The notes: generated by a model from the letters alone, not told the origin. 64,000 nt of DNA from Arachis hypogaea (GCF_003086295.3 NC_092045.1:88674693-88738692), one strand, 5' to 3'; shown: positions 20,522 through 33,139, counted from the stretch's first letter. Made by a program: numbers and translations.

Positions 20522-22963
20522 TTAATCAAGTCTCAGTTTTGAGCATTCTTGCTCAAAATTGTCTTCAAGATAATGTTTAACTCTCTGTCCATTAACAATG
20601 AACTTTTTGTTAGATTCATTATCCTGAAGCTCTACGTATCCATATGGTGATACACTTGTAATTACATATGGACCTCTCCACCGGGATTTTAATTTCCCGG
20701 GGAATAATTTGAGCCTAGAATTAAATAGCAGAACTTTCTGCCCTGGCTCAAAGACTCTGGATGACAATTTCTTATCATGCCATCTTTTTGCTTTTTCCTT
20801 GTAAATTTTTGCATTCTCAAAAGCATTGAGTCTAAATTCCTCTAGCTCATTTAACTGGAGCAATCGTCTTTCTCCAGCTAACTTGGCATCAAGGTTCAGG
20901 AATCTGGTTGCCCAGTAGGCCTTGTGTTCCAGTTCCACTGGCAAGTGACATGCCTTTCCATACACAAGCTGGTATGGAGAGGTCCCTATGGGGGTCTTGA
21001 ATGCTGTTCTGTATGCCCACAGAGCATCATCCAAGCTTCTTGCCCAATCCTTTCTACGGTTAATTACAGTCCGTTTCAGGATTCTTTTAAGTTCTCTATT
21101 TGAGACTTCAGCTTGCCCATTAGTTTGTGGGTGATATGGAGTAGCTACCCTGTGGTTGACTCCATAACGTACCAGAGCAGAGTAAAGCTGTTTATTACAG
21201 AAATGAGTGCCCCCATCACTGATTAACACTCTAGGGATACCAAATCTGCTGAAGATATGTTTCTGGAGGAATTTTAACACTGTTTTAGTGTCATTAGTGG
21301 GTGTTGCAATAGCCTCCACCCATTTGGATACATAATCCACTGCCACCAGAATATAAGTGTTTGAGTATGATGGTGGGAAAGGTCCCATGAAGTCAATGCC
21401 CCATACATCAAACAACTCAATCTCCAAGATTCCTTGTTGAGGCATGGCATAACTGTGAGGCAGGTTGCCTGATCTTTGGCAACTATCACAATTAAGCACA
21501 AACGCTCGGGAATCTTTATAGAGAGTAGGCCAGTAGAAGCCACTTTGGAGGACTCTTGTGGCTGTTCGTTCACTTCCAAAATGTCCTCCATACTGTGATC
21601 CATGGCAATGCCAAAGGATCTTCTGTGCTTCTTCTTTAGGCACACATCTACGGATTACTCCGTCTGCACATCTCTTAAAGAGATATGGTTCATCCCAAAG
21701 ATAGTACTTTGCATCTGTGATTAATTTCTTTGATTGCACCCTACTGTACTCTCTGGGTATAAATCTCACTGCCTTGTAGTTTGCAATGTCTGCAAACCAT
21801 GGCACTTCCTGGATGGCAAACAGTTGCTCATCCGGAAAGGTTTCAGAGATCTCAGTGAGAGGGAGGGACGCCCCTTCCACTGGTTCTATTCGGGACAGGT
21901 GATCGGCCACTTGATTCTCTGTCCCTTTTCTGTCTCTTATTTCTATATCAAACTCTTGCAGAAGCAACACCCATCTGATGAGTCTGGGTTTTGAATCCTG
22001 CTTTGTGAGTAGATATTTAAGAGCAGCATGATCAGTGTACACAATCACTTTTGATCCTACTAAATAGGATCTGAATTTGTCAATGGCGTAAACCACTGCT
22101 AGTAGCTCTTTTTCTGTGGTTGTGTAATTCTTCTGTGCATCATTTAGAACACGGCTGGCATAGTAAATGATGTGCAGAAGCTTGTCATGCCTTTGTCCCA
22201 ACACTGCACCAATGGCATGGTCACTGGCATCACACATCAGTTCAAATGGTAATGTCCAGTCTGGTGCAGAGATTATTGGTGCTGTAACCAATTTAGCTTT
22301 CAGAGTCTCAAATGCCTGCAGACACTCTTTATCAAAGATAAATGGCGTGTCAGCAGCTAGCAGGTTGCTCAGAGGTTTGGCGATTTTTGAAAAATCCTTT
22401 ATGAACCTCCTATAGAATCCTGCATGCCCCAGAAAGCTTCTGATTGCCTTAACATTAGCAGGTGGTGGTAATTTTTCAATTACTTCTACCTTAGCTTGAT
22501 CCACCTCTATTCCCTTGTTCGAAATTTTGTGCCCAAGGACAATTCCTTCAGTCACCATAAAGTGACATTTTTCCCAGTTTAAAACCAGGTTAGTCTCTTG
22601 GCATCTTTTCAGAACAAGTGCTAAATGGTTAAGGCAGGAGCTGAATGAGTCTCCAAATACTGAAAAGTCATCCATGAAGACTTCCAGGAATTTTTCCACC
22701 ATATCAGAGAAAATTGAGAGCATGCACCTCTGAAAGGTTGCAGGTGCATTGCACAGGCCAAATGGCATCCTTCTGTATGCAAATACTCCAGATGGGCATG
22801 TGAATGCCGTTTTCTCCTGATCCTGGGGATCTACTGCAATTTGATTATAACCTAAGTATCCATCCAGGAAGCAGTAGTATTCATGACCTGCTAGTCTTTC
22901 TAGCATCTGGTCTATGAATGGTAAAGGAAAATGATCCTTTCTGGTGGCTGTATTGAGCCTTCA
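20522..22963 (-). pseudogene. Element C pol: RT, RNase H and integrase
   Basis: Continues the gag-pol frame after a TGA at 22963-22961, where D has AGA. Open from there to the stop at 20522. Counting from the Met at 22906: RT with [14 protein letters not shown] (47-60) and catalytic FMDD (77-80); RNase H with D226, E267, D292 and D335; integrase zinc finger H433/H435/H442 region with CDSC at 473-476; DDE triad D505 (GIDFMG), D564 (SDGGTHF) and E600 (NGQAEVSN). FMDDFSVFG is typical of the Athila lineage. The C-terminus ends ...QECSKLRLD. The order PR-RT-RH-INT confirms Ty3/Gypsy. Apart from the nonsense codon this part looks intact. Confidence 0.93.
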
Positions 22964-24583
22964 ATAATCAATGCACATACGCCACCCTGTAACTGTCCTT
23001 GTAGGAACCAGTTCATTTTTCTCATTATGAACCACTGTCATGCCTCCTTTCTTAGGGACAACTTGGACAGGGCTTACCCAGGGGCTGTCAGAAATAGGAT
23101 AAATAATCCCAGCCTCTAGTAATTTAGTGACCTCTTTCTGCACCACTTCTTTCATAGCTGGATTCAGCCGCCTTTGTGGTTGAACCACTGGCTTGGCGTC
23201 ATCCTCCAGCAAGATTTTGTGCATGCATCTGGCTGGGCTAATGCCCTTAAGATCACTAATGGACCACCCAAGAGCTGTCTTGTGTGTCCTTAGCACTTGA
23301 ATTAGTGCTTCCTCTTCCTGTGGCTCTAAGGTAGAGCTTATAATTACAGGAAAGGTATCACCTTCTCCCAGAAATGCATATTTCAGGGATGGTGGTAATG
23401 GTTTGAGTTCGGGTTTTGGAGGTTTCTCCTCTTCTTGAGGGATTTTCAGAGGTTCTATTATTCTCTCTGATTCCTCCAGATCAGGCTGAACATCTTTAAA
23501 GATGTCCTCTAGCTCTGATTCGAGACTCTCAGCCAGATTGACCTCTCTTACCAGAGAGTCAATAATATCAACACTCATGCAGTCATTTGGGGTGTCTGGA
23601 TGTTGCATGGCTTTAACAACATTCAACTTGAACTCCTCCTCATTGACTCTCAAGGTTACTTCCCCTTTTTGGACATCAATAAGGGTTCGGCCAGTTGCTA
23701 GGAAAGGTCTTCCTAGAATGAGAGTTGCACTCTTGTGCTCCTCCATTTCCAGCACTACAAAGTCAGTAGGAAAGGCAAATGGCCCAACCTTGACAATCAT
23801 GTCTTCAATCACTCCTGATGGGTATTTAATTGAGCCATCAGCAAGTTGAAGGCATATCCTGGTTGGTTTGATTTCTTCAGCTAAACCAAGCTTTCTGATA
23901 GTAGATGCAGGTATTAGGTTGATACTTGCCCCAAGATCACATAAAGCTTGCTTGGTACAAACACCTTCTAATGTGCATGGTATCATAAAGCTCCCAGGAT
24001 CTTTAAGCTTCTCAGGTAAGCTTTTCAGAATGACTGCACTGCATTCTTCAGTGAGGTAAACTTTTTCAGTTTCCCTCCAATCCTTCTTATGACTTAAGAT
24101 CTCTTTCATGAACTTAGCATAAGAGGGTATTTGCTCAAGTGCTTCTGCAAACGGAATCTTTATTTCAAGAGTCCTGAGATAGTCTGCAAAGCGGGTAAAT
24201 TGCTTATCCTATTCCGCTTGGCGGAGTTTTTGAGGATAAGGCATTTTGGCTTTGTATTCCTCAACCCTAGTTGCTGCAGGTTTATTACCTACGGAAGTGG
24301 GTTGGGAAGCCTTTTTAGAAGGGTTGTTATCATCACTTGTATGTGACTGATCCCCCACTGGCATTTGAATACCAGGGGTGGAAGCCGGGGTGGCGTTAAA
24401 CGCCACCTCCTTGCTTGTTACTGGCGTTTGAACGCCAGAACCATGTTCCCTTTGGGCGTTCAACGCCAGATCCATGCTTGTTTCTGGCGTTGAACGCCAG
24501 GAATGAGCATGGGCTGGGCGTTCAGCGTCAGCATTATTCCTCTCTGGGCTCTGATTGTCCTCAGAGGGATTTTGATTGGCCAT
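22961..24583 (-). pseudogene. Element C gag-pol linker and aspartic protease
   Basis: Same frame as gag. From 24583 the linker (MANQNPSEDNQSPERNNADA) contains a translated dyad array (24390-24530). A TAG at 24211-24209 interrupts, followed by the conserved block leading to MKEILSHKKDW at 24109. Protease: PCTLEGVCTKQALCDLGASINLIP with the catalytic DLGA at residues 58-61 from 24109, and the later LILGRPFLATG. The tail is acidic and Pro-rich (PKPELKPLPPSLKYAFLG), then the RT N-terminus (VSPVQVVPKKGG) begins. It ends at the TGA at 22961. Confidence 0.88.
24390..24535. repeat. GCGTTNAACGC dyad array inside the coding frame (element C)
   Basis: Four units (GGCGTTAAACGCC, CTGGCGTTTGAACGCCAG, GGGCGTTCAACGCC, CTGGCGTTGAACGCCAG) lie in the gag-protease linker. 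They are read as short ALNAQ/AFNAT-like peptides. The array is therefore carried within an otherwise open frame. Confidence 0.8.
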
Positions 24584-24673
24584 CTGTTCATTTCTTAGCT
24601 TCCTGTTGCTTTGAAGTGAGGTATTTAATGTTTTCCCACTTCTTAATTGAACTGCTTGGCATTCTTCTGCTAT

Positions 24674-25540
24674 TTATTTTGACAGTTGCTTTTCTGTCTG
24701 CTTCAATTGCACTTCCATATTCCTGTTAGCCATTCTTGTTTCCTGTAATATTTCCTTGAATTCGGCTAGCTGCTGAGTTAGAAAGTCCAATTGTTGATTA
24801 ATTTCATTAGCCTGATCCACCGGACTGAGTTCTGCAGTCACTGTTTTAGCTTCTTCTTTCATGGAAGATTCACTGCTTAGGTACAGATGCTGATTTCTGG
24901 CAACTGTATCAATGAGCTCTTGAGCTTCTTCAATTGTTTTTCTCATATGTATAGATCCACCAGCTGAGTGGTCTAGAGAAATCTGAGCTTTTTCTGTAAG
25001 CCCATAATAGAAGATGTCTAATTGCACCCATTCTGAAAACATTTCAGAGGGGCATTTTCTTAGCATCTCTCTGTATCTCTCCCAGGCATCATAAAGGGAT
25101 TCATTATCTCCTTGTTTGAAGCCTTGGATGCTTAGCCTTAGCTGTGTCATCCGTTTTGGAGGGAAATAGTGATTCAGGAATTTTTCTGACAGCTGTTTCC
25201 ATGTTTTTATGCTGTTCTTAGGCTGGTTATTTAACCACCTCTTAGCTTGATCTTTTACAGCAAATGGAAACAGTAATAATCTGTAGACATCCTGATCTAC
25301 TTCCTTATCATGTACTGTATCAGCAATTTGCAGAAATTGTGCCAGAAATTCTGTAGGTTCTTCATGTGGAAGACCAGAGTACTGGCAGTTTTGCTGCACC
25401 ATGATAATGAGCTGAGGATTCAGCTCAAAGCTACTAACTCCAATGGAGGGTATGCAGATAATACTCCCATATGAAGCAGTAGTGGGGTTAGCATATGACC
25501 CCAGAGTCCTCTTGGACTGTTCATTCCTACTTGCTTCCAT
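24674..25540 (-). pseudogene. Element C gag
   Basis: 288 codons from the ATG at 25540 (MEASRNEQSKRTLG). Homologous to the gag of A and E: FELNPQLIIMVQQNCQYSG, FAVKDQAKRWLNNQP, FPPKRMTQLRLSIQGFKQG, SLYDAWERYREMLRKCP and the HSAGGSIHMRKTIEEAQELI helix. It ends with a coiled-coil-like tail (QTEKQLSK) and a TAA at 24676-24674. The frame continues after this stop into the linker and protease, so it may be a nonsense mutation or a regulated gag/pol boundary; one copy cannot decide. Retrotrans_gag-type capsid/nucleocapsid protein; no CCHC knuckle seen. Confidence 0.88.
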
Positions 25541-26516
25541 ATCAGATTACAAGAGATAATTTATATGTTGATTTAAAAAAAATGGAATAAGTAAAAACAA
25601 AATATATAAAAAGAAGTTAAAAATAAATATATATATATATATATATATTTTTTTTAGAAATTTTTTTTTTCGAAAAAAATGCAATTAAAATCTAAAAAAA
25701 TTTAAAAAAAAATTTCGAAAAGGTAGTTAGAAAATAAAAAAATTTTTGAATTTTGAATTTTATGATGAAAGAGAAAAACACACAAAAGACACAAGACTTA
25801 AAATTTTTAGATCTAGTGCTCCTTGTTTTCGAAAATTTTTGGAGGGAAAACACCAAGGAACACCAAACTTAAAAATTTTAAGATCAAGACACAAGAAAGA
25901 CTCAAGAACACCTTGAAGATTCACAAGAACACCAAGAACAAAAGAAAGAACACCAAACTTAAAATTTTTAGAAAACCAAGACAAATTTTTGAAAATTAAA
26001 GAAAAGTTAACAAGAAAACACCAAACTTAGAGTTTGGCACTGATTAAATCAAGAAAAATTATTTTTGAAAAAGATTTTCAAAAGAACTGGTGCCCAATTG
26101 CCAAGAACATAAGCCAACGCTATAACCAACTGAGTTAAAAATGTAATGTATTTTAAAGATGTATTATTTTTGTGGATAAAAGTATAATTTTTGAAAGTTA
26201 ATGTTTTGAAAAAGCACAAGAAAAACAAGAAAAGACACAAAACAAGAAAAACTCAAGATCAAACAAGAAAAATAACCAAGAACAACTTGAAGATCAATGA
26301 AGAACGCAGACACTAAAACGAAAATTTTAAATAAAAATAAAAATATAAAATATAAAATTGACACCAAACTTAAGATAAGACACTAGACTCAAAGAGATAT
26401 TAAAAATCAAAAGAGAAAAATAATATTTTTGAAAAGAAAATAAAAGACTCTGACCCAATTACCAAAATCTTCCTAATCTAAGAAATAAAATAAACCTTTA
26501 GTTGTTCAAACTCGAA
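25541..26516 (-). other. Element C leader
   Basis: Untranslated, AT-rich. Holds an (AT)n run at about 25628-25649, four ACACCAAACTTA motifs (near 25859, 25949, 26020 and 26361), and a tRNA-like stretch near 26093-26140. No ORF is supported. Confidence 0.6.
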
Positions 26517-26537
26517 CAATCCCCGGCAACGGCGCCA
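26517..26537 (-). promoter_or_regulatory. Primer binding site, tRNA-Asp type (element C)
   Basis: Minus-strand TGGCGCCGTTGCCGGGGATT, six bases (AGTTTT) from the LTR end at 26544. Confidence 0.93.
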
Positions 26538-26543
26538 AAAACT

Positions 26544-28069
26544 TGGTGCACGAATTTGCAATCCGCACAACTAACCAGCAAGTGCACTGGGTCGTCCAAG
26601 TAATACCTTACGTGAGTAAGGGTCGAATCCCACGGAGATTGTTGGTTTGAAGCAAGCTATGTTTATCTTATTATTCTTAGTTAGGATACTAACAACAGTG
26701 TTTTTCAAGTTCAGTGAAGAAAGGAAAAAGGGCATAAAATAAATACTTGTTATGCAGTAATGGAGAATGTGTTGGAGTTTTGGAGATGCTTTGTCTGATT
26801 TATTCCTGTAATGTAATATTCCATCCATGGAAAAGTGCAAAGTTCCTCCATGGCAAGCTGTATGTAGGGTGTCACCGTTGTCAATGGCTACTTCCCATCC
26901 TCTCAGTGAAAACGTTCCTATGCTCTGTCACAGCACGGCTAATCATCTGTCGGTTCTCAATCGGGTTGGAATAGAATCCATTGATTCTTTTGCGTCTGTC
27001 ACTAACGCCCAGCCTTCAGGAGTTTGAAGCTCGTCACAGTCATTCAATCCCAGAATCCTACTCGGAATACCACGGACAAGGTTTAGACTTTCCGGATTCT
27101 CATGAATGCCGCCATCAATCTAGCTTATACCACGAAGATTCTGATTAAAGAATCTAAGAGAAGCTCATTCAATCTGATGTAGAACGGAGGTGGTTGTCAG
27201 GCACACGTTCATGGATTGAGGAAGGTGATGAGTGTCACGGATCATCACCTTCTTCATAATTAAGCGCGAATGAACATCTTGGATAGGAACACACACGTTT
27301 GAATGGAGAAATAGAAACAATTGCATTAATTCATCGAGACGTTGCAGAGCTCCTCACCCCCAACAATGGAGTTTAGAGACTCATGCCGTCAAAGTGTATA
27401 AAATTCAGATCTGAAAATGTCATGAGGTACAAGAATAATCTCTAAAAGTAGTTTAAATAGTAAACTAGTAACCTAGGTTTACAGAATATGAGTAAACTAA
27501 GATAATTGGTGCAGAAATCCACTTCTGGGGCCCACTTGGTGTGTGCTGGGGCTGAGATTAAAGCTATCCATGAGTTGAGGCCTTTCTTGGCGTTAAACTC
27601 CAGGTTATGACGTGTTTTGGGCGTTCAACTCCGGATTATGACGTTTTTCTGGCGTTTAACTCCAGACAGCAGCATGAACTTGGCGTTCAACGCCAAGTTA
27701 CGTCATCTATCCTCGCGCAAAGTATGGACTATTATATATTGCTGGAAAGCCCTGGATGTCTACTTTCCAACGCCGTTGAGAGCGCGTCAATTGGACTCCT
27801 GTAGCTCCAAAAAATCCATCTCGAGTGCAGGGAGGTCAGGATCCAACAGCATCAGCAGTCCTTTTTCAGCCTAACTCAAATTTTTGCTCAGCTCCCTCAA
27901 TTTCAGCCAGAAAATACCTGAAATCACAGAAAAACACACAAACTCATAGTAAAGTCCAGAAATATGATTTTTGCCTAAAAACTAATAATATTCTACTAAA
28001 AATTAATTAAAACATACTAAAATCTACATGAAATTACCCCCAAAAAGCGTATAAAATATCCGCTCATCA
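26544..28069 (-). repeat. Element C 5' LTR
   Basis: 1526 bp, the same length as its partner. Dyad array at 27585-27700. Flanked on the right by TTGCT (28070-28074). Confidence 0.93.
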
Positions 28070-28074
28070 TTGCT
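28070..28074. repeat. TSD of element C, right copy (TTGCT)
   Basis: Matches 17008-17012. Confidence 0.93.
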
Positions 28075-29224
28075 CTATCCCATCCAAGTCTTCATATGGA
28101 ATATGCCTTGGAAGGTGTGCACTTTCCTCCCTAGCATCAATTTCAATCATCTTGGAGGGGTTTTCTTCAACTCTATGTTCCCATGGAGGCTCCGCATCTC
28201 CTAAGTCTTCTACCACTTCTTCCTTGTATTCAACAATTAAAGCTTCCTCCAATTGTTCCAATACAAAGCAACTTCCTTCATTTCCCACCGGAGTTTCCAA
28301 TCTCTCCTTCATGCTATGTTCTTCATTTGATTCTCCACATGTAGCCGTGGGAGTTCCTTGAGTGTTCAAGCATTGGGAGGCTAATTGATTGGTTACCGCA
28401 TCCAAGGCAGCCATGAAATTTTGCACATCCCTTTGCATCTCTTCTTGCCCTTGAACAAGAACACCAAGGGTTTCATCCATTAGAGATTGGGGTGGTTGGA
28501 AGGATTCATCATTTTGGGGGAAGGGTTCATAGTAGGAAGGTGGTTCTTCTTGGTAGAGTTGTGGTGGTTCAATATTCTCCACTCTTTCCACTTGTTGCAC
28601 AACACACTCCATGGTTGCTTGAAATTGATCCAATGCTTCCTTGAGACGATCCCTTGACTCTTGTTCCTCTTGGATATCATGAGTAGGACCATAAGGCTCT
28701 TGGATTGAAAGACATGAATATTCTTCCATGGGAGGTTGTGGTGAAAGGTAGAATTCATCTTGTGGTTGAAAATTTTCATATATTGGGGGTGGTTCATCTT
28801 GGTAATAATATGGAGGGGGTGGCTCTTGAAAATGTTGATGTTGGAATGGTGGTGGCTCTATGTGTGGTTCATATTGCTCATATGGTTGTTGGTAGGATGG
28901 ATATGGATTAGGGTCATATGAAGGTGGTTGGTGAAAAGGGGCTTGTGAGTGTGGTTGGGGGCCATGTTGAGGAGGGGGTTCATAAGCATATGGTGGTGGC
29001 TCTTGAAAGTCACAAGGAGGTTCACCATAGCCATTGGATTGATATGCATCAAAAAATGGCTCTTCTTCATAGTGCATTGGTGGAGGTTGTTGCCATGAGG
29101 ATTGATCATATGCATATGGCTCCTCCCACCATTGATTGTCCCATCCTTGATGCATCTCTTCATTGAAGTTCTCATCACCTACAACATAGTTGTAATCACA
29201 CTCATAGCCAAAATGAGAATTCAT
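28075..29224 (-). pseudogene. Element B1 ORF, N-terminal part
   Basis: Starts at the ATG at 29224 (MNSHFGYECDYNYVVGDENF), chosen because B2 has the same start. About 380 codons, rich in Pro, Gln, Tyr and Glu (PPPxxYEPPP, HFQEPPPPYYYQ), then a helical region (QGQEEMQRDVQNFMAALDAV) and a conserved KERLETPVGNEGSCFVLEQLEE block. Element C enters after ...GIEQ; the frame resumes at 17007. It is the only large ORF of internal 1. No recognised domain. The position after the PBS is that of gag, but I do not see a gag motif. Confidence 0.65.
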
Positions 29225-29361
29225 GGTGAAAAGAGAAAATAAAAACAAAAACTACTAAGAAATAATGATACAAAGTCCTAACTAGCAAGCAATCCAAAAA
29301 AAATCAAGCTATTCACAATATTCACATATATACAATAACCAATAACATAACACCATTGCAA

Positions 29362-29380
29362 TTCCCCGGCAACGGCGCCA
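29362..29380 (-). promoter_or_regulatory. Primer binding site of internal B1
   Basis: Minus strand TGGCGCCGTTGCCGGGGAA, three bases from LTR2 (29384). It shows that LTR2 acts as the 5' LTR for internal 1. Confidence 0.9.
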
Positions 29381-29383
29381 TTT

Positions 29384-30933
29384 TGACGATTGGATTTTTG
29401 ATGGTTTAGAATTCACAAATGAATTCTCGTTGCAAGTATAGTTTCTAAACCAATCACTAATCCTTTCATACAAAAAGTTGTTTGTCACTAAAACAAACCC
29501 CTAAATTTATAAACCGAAGTATTGGACCTCGGGTCGTTCTCCCTAGGAATTACAATAAAGTGTCTTGTTATTGGTTGTGAGTTATTTTTGGGGTTTTGAT
29601 ATGAAAAATGAAAGATAAATGGCAAAAAAAGTAAACTAATGGCTAAAAAGATCTTGGCAAGGGTTGGTGGTCAAGGATCTCTATCCTAATCACTAACCAC
29701 AATATGAGAATTGGCAAGGATTAATCTCACTAAATCATCCTCTAACTAATAGTAAAGGAAAGTCAAATGAGCTATATCAATCCTAGTCCATAAGTCCTAA
29801 CTCTCCACTAATTCAATTAGTGAGAACTAGAGTCAATGGCTCCCAATCATCAATCACTTGGACATTAGTAACTCAAGAGGTCCTAAGTTACCTTTCCAAG
29901 CCAAGAGTATAAAATTCTACTCTAAAGTCCAACCAAGCATTTCATCAAACACTTGGAAGGCATAAAAGGAAAACATAGTAAATCAATAACAAGAACAAAA
30001 CCTAACAACAATTATTGCAAGGAATTAATAACAACAAATCAAAAGGAACACAATTATTATGATTTACCTTGAATTGAATTGAAAGAGAAAGGAAGGAACA
30101 AAAATAGATCTACACCAAAACACAAGAACAATATAAAAGAAATTACAACAAAAGAATAGAGGAAGATGAATGTAACTACAAGGAATTGAAAGGTAGAAGT
30201 AGAAGAAAGCAAAGATTAAAATCTAGATCTAAAAACTAAACCTAATCCTAATCCTAATTCTAGAGAGAAGTGAGAGCTTCTCTCTCTAGAAACTAGTTCT
30301 AACTACTAAACTAAACTAATGGTAACTAACATATGGTAAAGTGTGTTCATTCCCCCTTCAATCCTTGGCTTAAATAGCATTAGAAATGAGTTGGATTGGG
30401 CCCACAAGGCTTGTAAATTCGCTAGCCACGAGTTTGCATGAAGTGATCACGTGCACCAACGGCGTGTGCGCGTACTTTGCGCGTGCGCGCCACCATACGT
30501 GTAGCAACTATGGCAAATCTTATATCGTTTCGAAGCCCCGGATGTTAGCTTTCTAACCCAACTGGAACCGCATCATTTGGATCTCTGTAGCTCAAGTTAT
30601 GGTCGTTTAAGTGCGAAGAGGTCGGCTTGACAGCTTTCCGGTTCTTTCATTTCTTCATGAGTTCTCCAACTTTTCATGCTTTCTTTCTTCATTCCCTTGA
30701 TCCAATCTTTGCCTCCTAAACCTTAAATCACTTAACAAACATATCAAGGCATATAATGGAATCAAGGTAAATTATATTTATCTATTTTAAGACCTAAAAA
30801 GCATGTTTTCACTCTTAAGCACAATTAAAGGAGAATATACAAAACCATGCTATTTCATTGAATAAATGTGGGTGAAAGGTGATAAAATCCCTTAAAGTTA
30901 ATACAAGATAAACCCTACAAATGGGGTTTGTCA
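29384..30933 (-). repeat. Element B LTR2 (shared middle LTR)
   Basis: 1550 bp with complete termini on both sides. It is flanked by a PBS (left) and a PPT (right), and has no TSD of its own. CpG segment at about 30462-30495. Clearly more diverged than LTR1 from LTR3 in the middle part. Confidence 0.9.
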
Positions 30934-30970
30934 ACCTCCCCACACTTAAACCAAGCATGTCCTCATGCTT
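30934..30970 (-). promoter_or_regulatory. Element B2 3' PPT box with AGGA stem-loop
   Basis: Minus strand: AAGCATG-AGGA-CATGCTT (30970-30953), then GGTTTAAGTGTGGGGAGGT abutting LTR2. Confidence 0.8.
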
Positions 30971-33125
30971 AAGCCAAGAGAGAAACAAAGGGTATCAACA
31001 TTTATTCAATGTGAATAAACTATATGCATCTATCTATATGAATGCAACTAAATGCAAAATGATTCTACTTACTTGGTTAAAAATAAATCAATCCTCCAGG
31101 AGCATGTATGCACAAGTAGGGCCAAGATCATATAATGATTCATGAATCCTACCAATTCAAGTATAAAAATTGAAGTTCAAATGGACTTGCGAGAAGAACG
31201 CTCATGAAAGCCGGGAATCAAGGAATTGAGCATCGAACCCTCACCGGAAGTGTTTGCACTCTAGTCGCTCGGTGTTTGGGGTTGATTCTCTCAATTCTCT
31301 CCTAATCATGCTTTCCAAGATTTGTTTTTCATCTAACAATCAACAATTATTTCATGCATGCATACAATTATCATGAGGTCTTTTCTTTAGGTTGTAATGG
31401 GGCTAGGGTTAAGGTAGGATCATATTTAGTCAAGTGAGCTTGAAATTTGAATCTTTGATAAGCTTAAACCTCCCACCTAACCTATGACATCCTATACAAT
31501 TTCAAAGCTAACCTAACTACCCATTTCTCACTTTTTCACATACTCATGCAATTTCTTTTCATTTCACAACACTTATGCATTGATCTTTATTGAGCTTCAC
31601 TTTGTTTTGGGGCATTTTGTCCCCTTTTTATTTCTTTCTTTTTCTATATTTTTTTTCTTTTCCTTTTCCATATTATTTTTTTTCTTTTCTTTTTCTTTTG
31701 TTTTTCTCATTTTTTTTCTTTCTATATACAAAAACATCAATGCATAAGGTTTTACATTTGATCAATATATGAGTATGTACCCAATTTCCAATATTTTCAA
31801 TAAAAATACAAAACTACCCTTTTATTCACCCAATGTCCCAAGATTCCCACACTTGAATGATACTCACACACACTAGCCTAAGCCAATCAAAGATCCAAAT
31901 TAAGGACATTTATTGTTTTTCACTTTAAGGCTTGTAATGTGCTAAAATAAGAATAAGTGGGTTAAGTGTAGGCTCAAAGTTGGCTAACAAAGGAAGATAA
32001 AAGGTAAGACTATTTGGATAAGTGAGCTAATGAAATGATGGCCTCAATCATATAAATGCATGAATACACAAAATAATGGACATAAAGAATCAAACAAATC
32101 AAAGATTACAATCATAGAAAGAGAATAATGCACACAATAATGGAAAATAGGTGGTTATAAGATGTAACCACACAATTAGGCTCAAAACTCACATGCGTGT
32201 GTTCTTAGCTCAAGAACCATGTTCCAAAATACATTCTTTCAAGCAAGTTCAACAAATTTTCTTTTTTTTTCAAATTGGTAGGGTGCCCTAAAACAGTTTC
32301 TTGGAAAGGAAATCATCACCCTAACCAAGTAGTCCTAAAAAAAGGAGTGGTAAAAATATGTACAAATTCTAACTAACATGCAACCTATCATGCAATGCAA
32401 CGACTAACTAACATTGGTGTTGAAAAAGAAAATTGTTACCCATGGAGATCGGTCAGACGACCTCCCCACACGTGAAGATTGCACCGTCCTCGGTGCATGC
32501 AAAGAAGAGCAAGGTGGACGGGTTGCTACAATTGATGAGCTCCTCAAATGGTTGTGCGGATGACTTGTTTGTTGCCCCATTTAAAGGTATTTGTTTCTCC
32601 CTTCTTGGTGGCCAACCTAAAAGGGGAGGAAAGAAGAACGACAATGAGGCCTACAACAAAGATATCAGAACAAATATAACGTAGGCCTGGGCTAATGCCA
32701 AATAAGAGTAAGGTTCTCAGTACATGTTAGCTACGCATGTAGGTGAGAAAACAATATAAGCAAATGGCATATTAACTAATACTTGATGCAAGAGTAAAGT
32801 GAGAGCATGAAGAGCATATGGCACATCAAGTTCACATAAGAAGAAGTGGGTCATGAAAGACAATATGAGGTCATATCAATGCACAAAGAACACAAGTGCA
32901 TAAAAGATTGAGCATTGATTTGAAGAGGAACATCACCCAACAATATGAAACAAGTCAAGAAGCACCAAAGTAATGCAATGAATTCTCAACAATTGAGTAG
33001 GAAGATACAACACCATTAGTAAAATGAGTTAAAAAAAACGAAAACATGCTACAAAAACTAAATGAAAATGGGAAGAGTAGAAGTATGCGAATGTGATAAG
33101 CAAAAGAAAATGGAAGAGGGGGAAA
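30971..33125 (-). other. Element B2 3' non-coding region
   Basis: First part (to about 31800) diverged from B1, with a T-rich run at 31620-31720. The rest (31800-33125) is the near-identical patch. An internal AGGA stem-loop, TGCACCG-AGGA-CGGTGCA, is at 32497-32480 with CACGTGTGGGGAGGTC after it. No supported ORF. Confidence 0.6.
32460..32497 (-). promoter_or_regulatory. Element B2 internal PPT-like box with AGGA stem-loop
   Basis: Same sequence as the B1 copy at 14980-15017. Confidence 0.65.
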
Positions 33126-33139
33126 AAACTCTTTTTTTT

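Larger units (their letters stand above)
17013..28069 (-). mobile_element. Element C: Athila-type LTR retrotransposon with gag-pol
   Basis: 11.06 kb, minus strand. Two 1526-bp LTRs, TSD TTGCT and a tRNA-Asp primer site. Element order: LTR, PBS, leader, gag, protease, RT, RNase H, INT, hairpin, dyad array, remnant of the env-like ORF, PPT, LTR. I count about nine LTR differences (0.6%), most of them transitions; at 1.3e-8 substitutions per site per year that is roughly 0.2 million years (rate assumed). Coding is in a single frame broken by three stop codons, so this copy is probably dead unless stops are read through. Confidence 0.93.

Noticed and set aside
28480..29178. His/Met/Asn-rich ORFs overlapping the B1 ORF
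   Set aside because: Shadow frames of the Pro/Gln/Tyr-rich ORF on the same or opposite strand.
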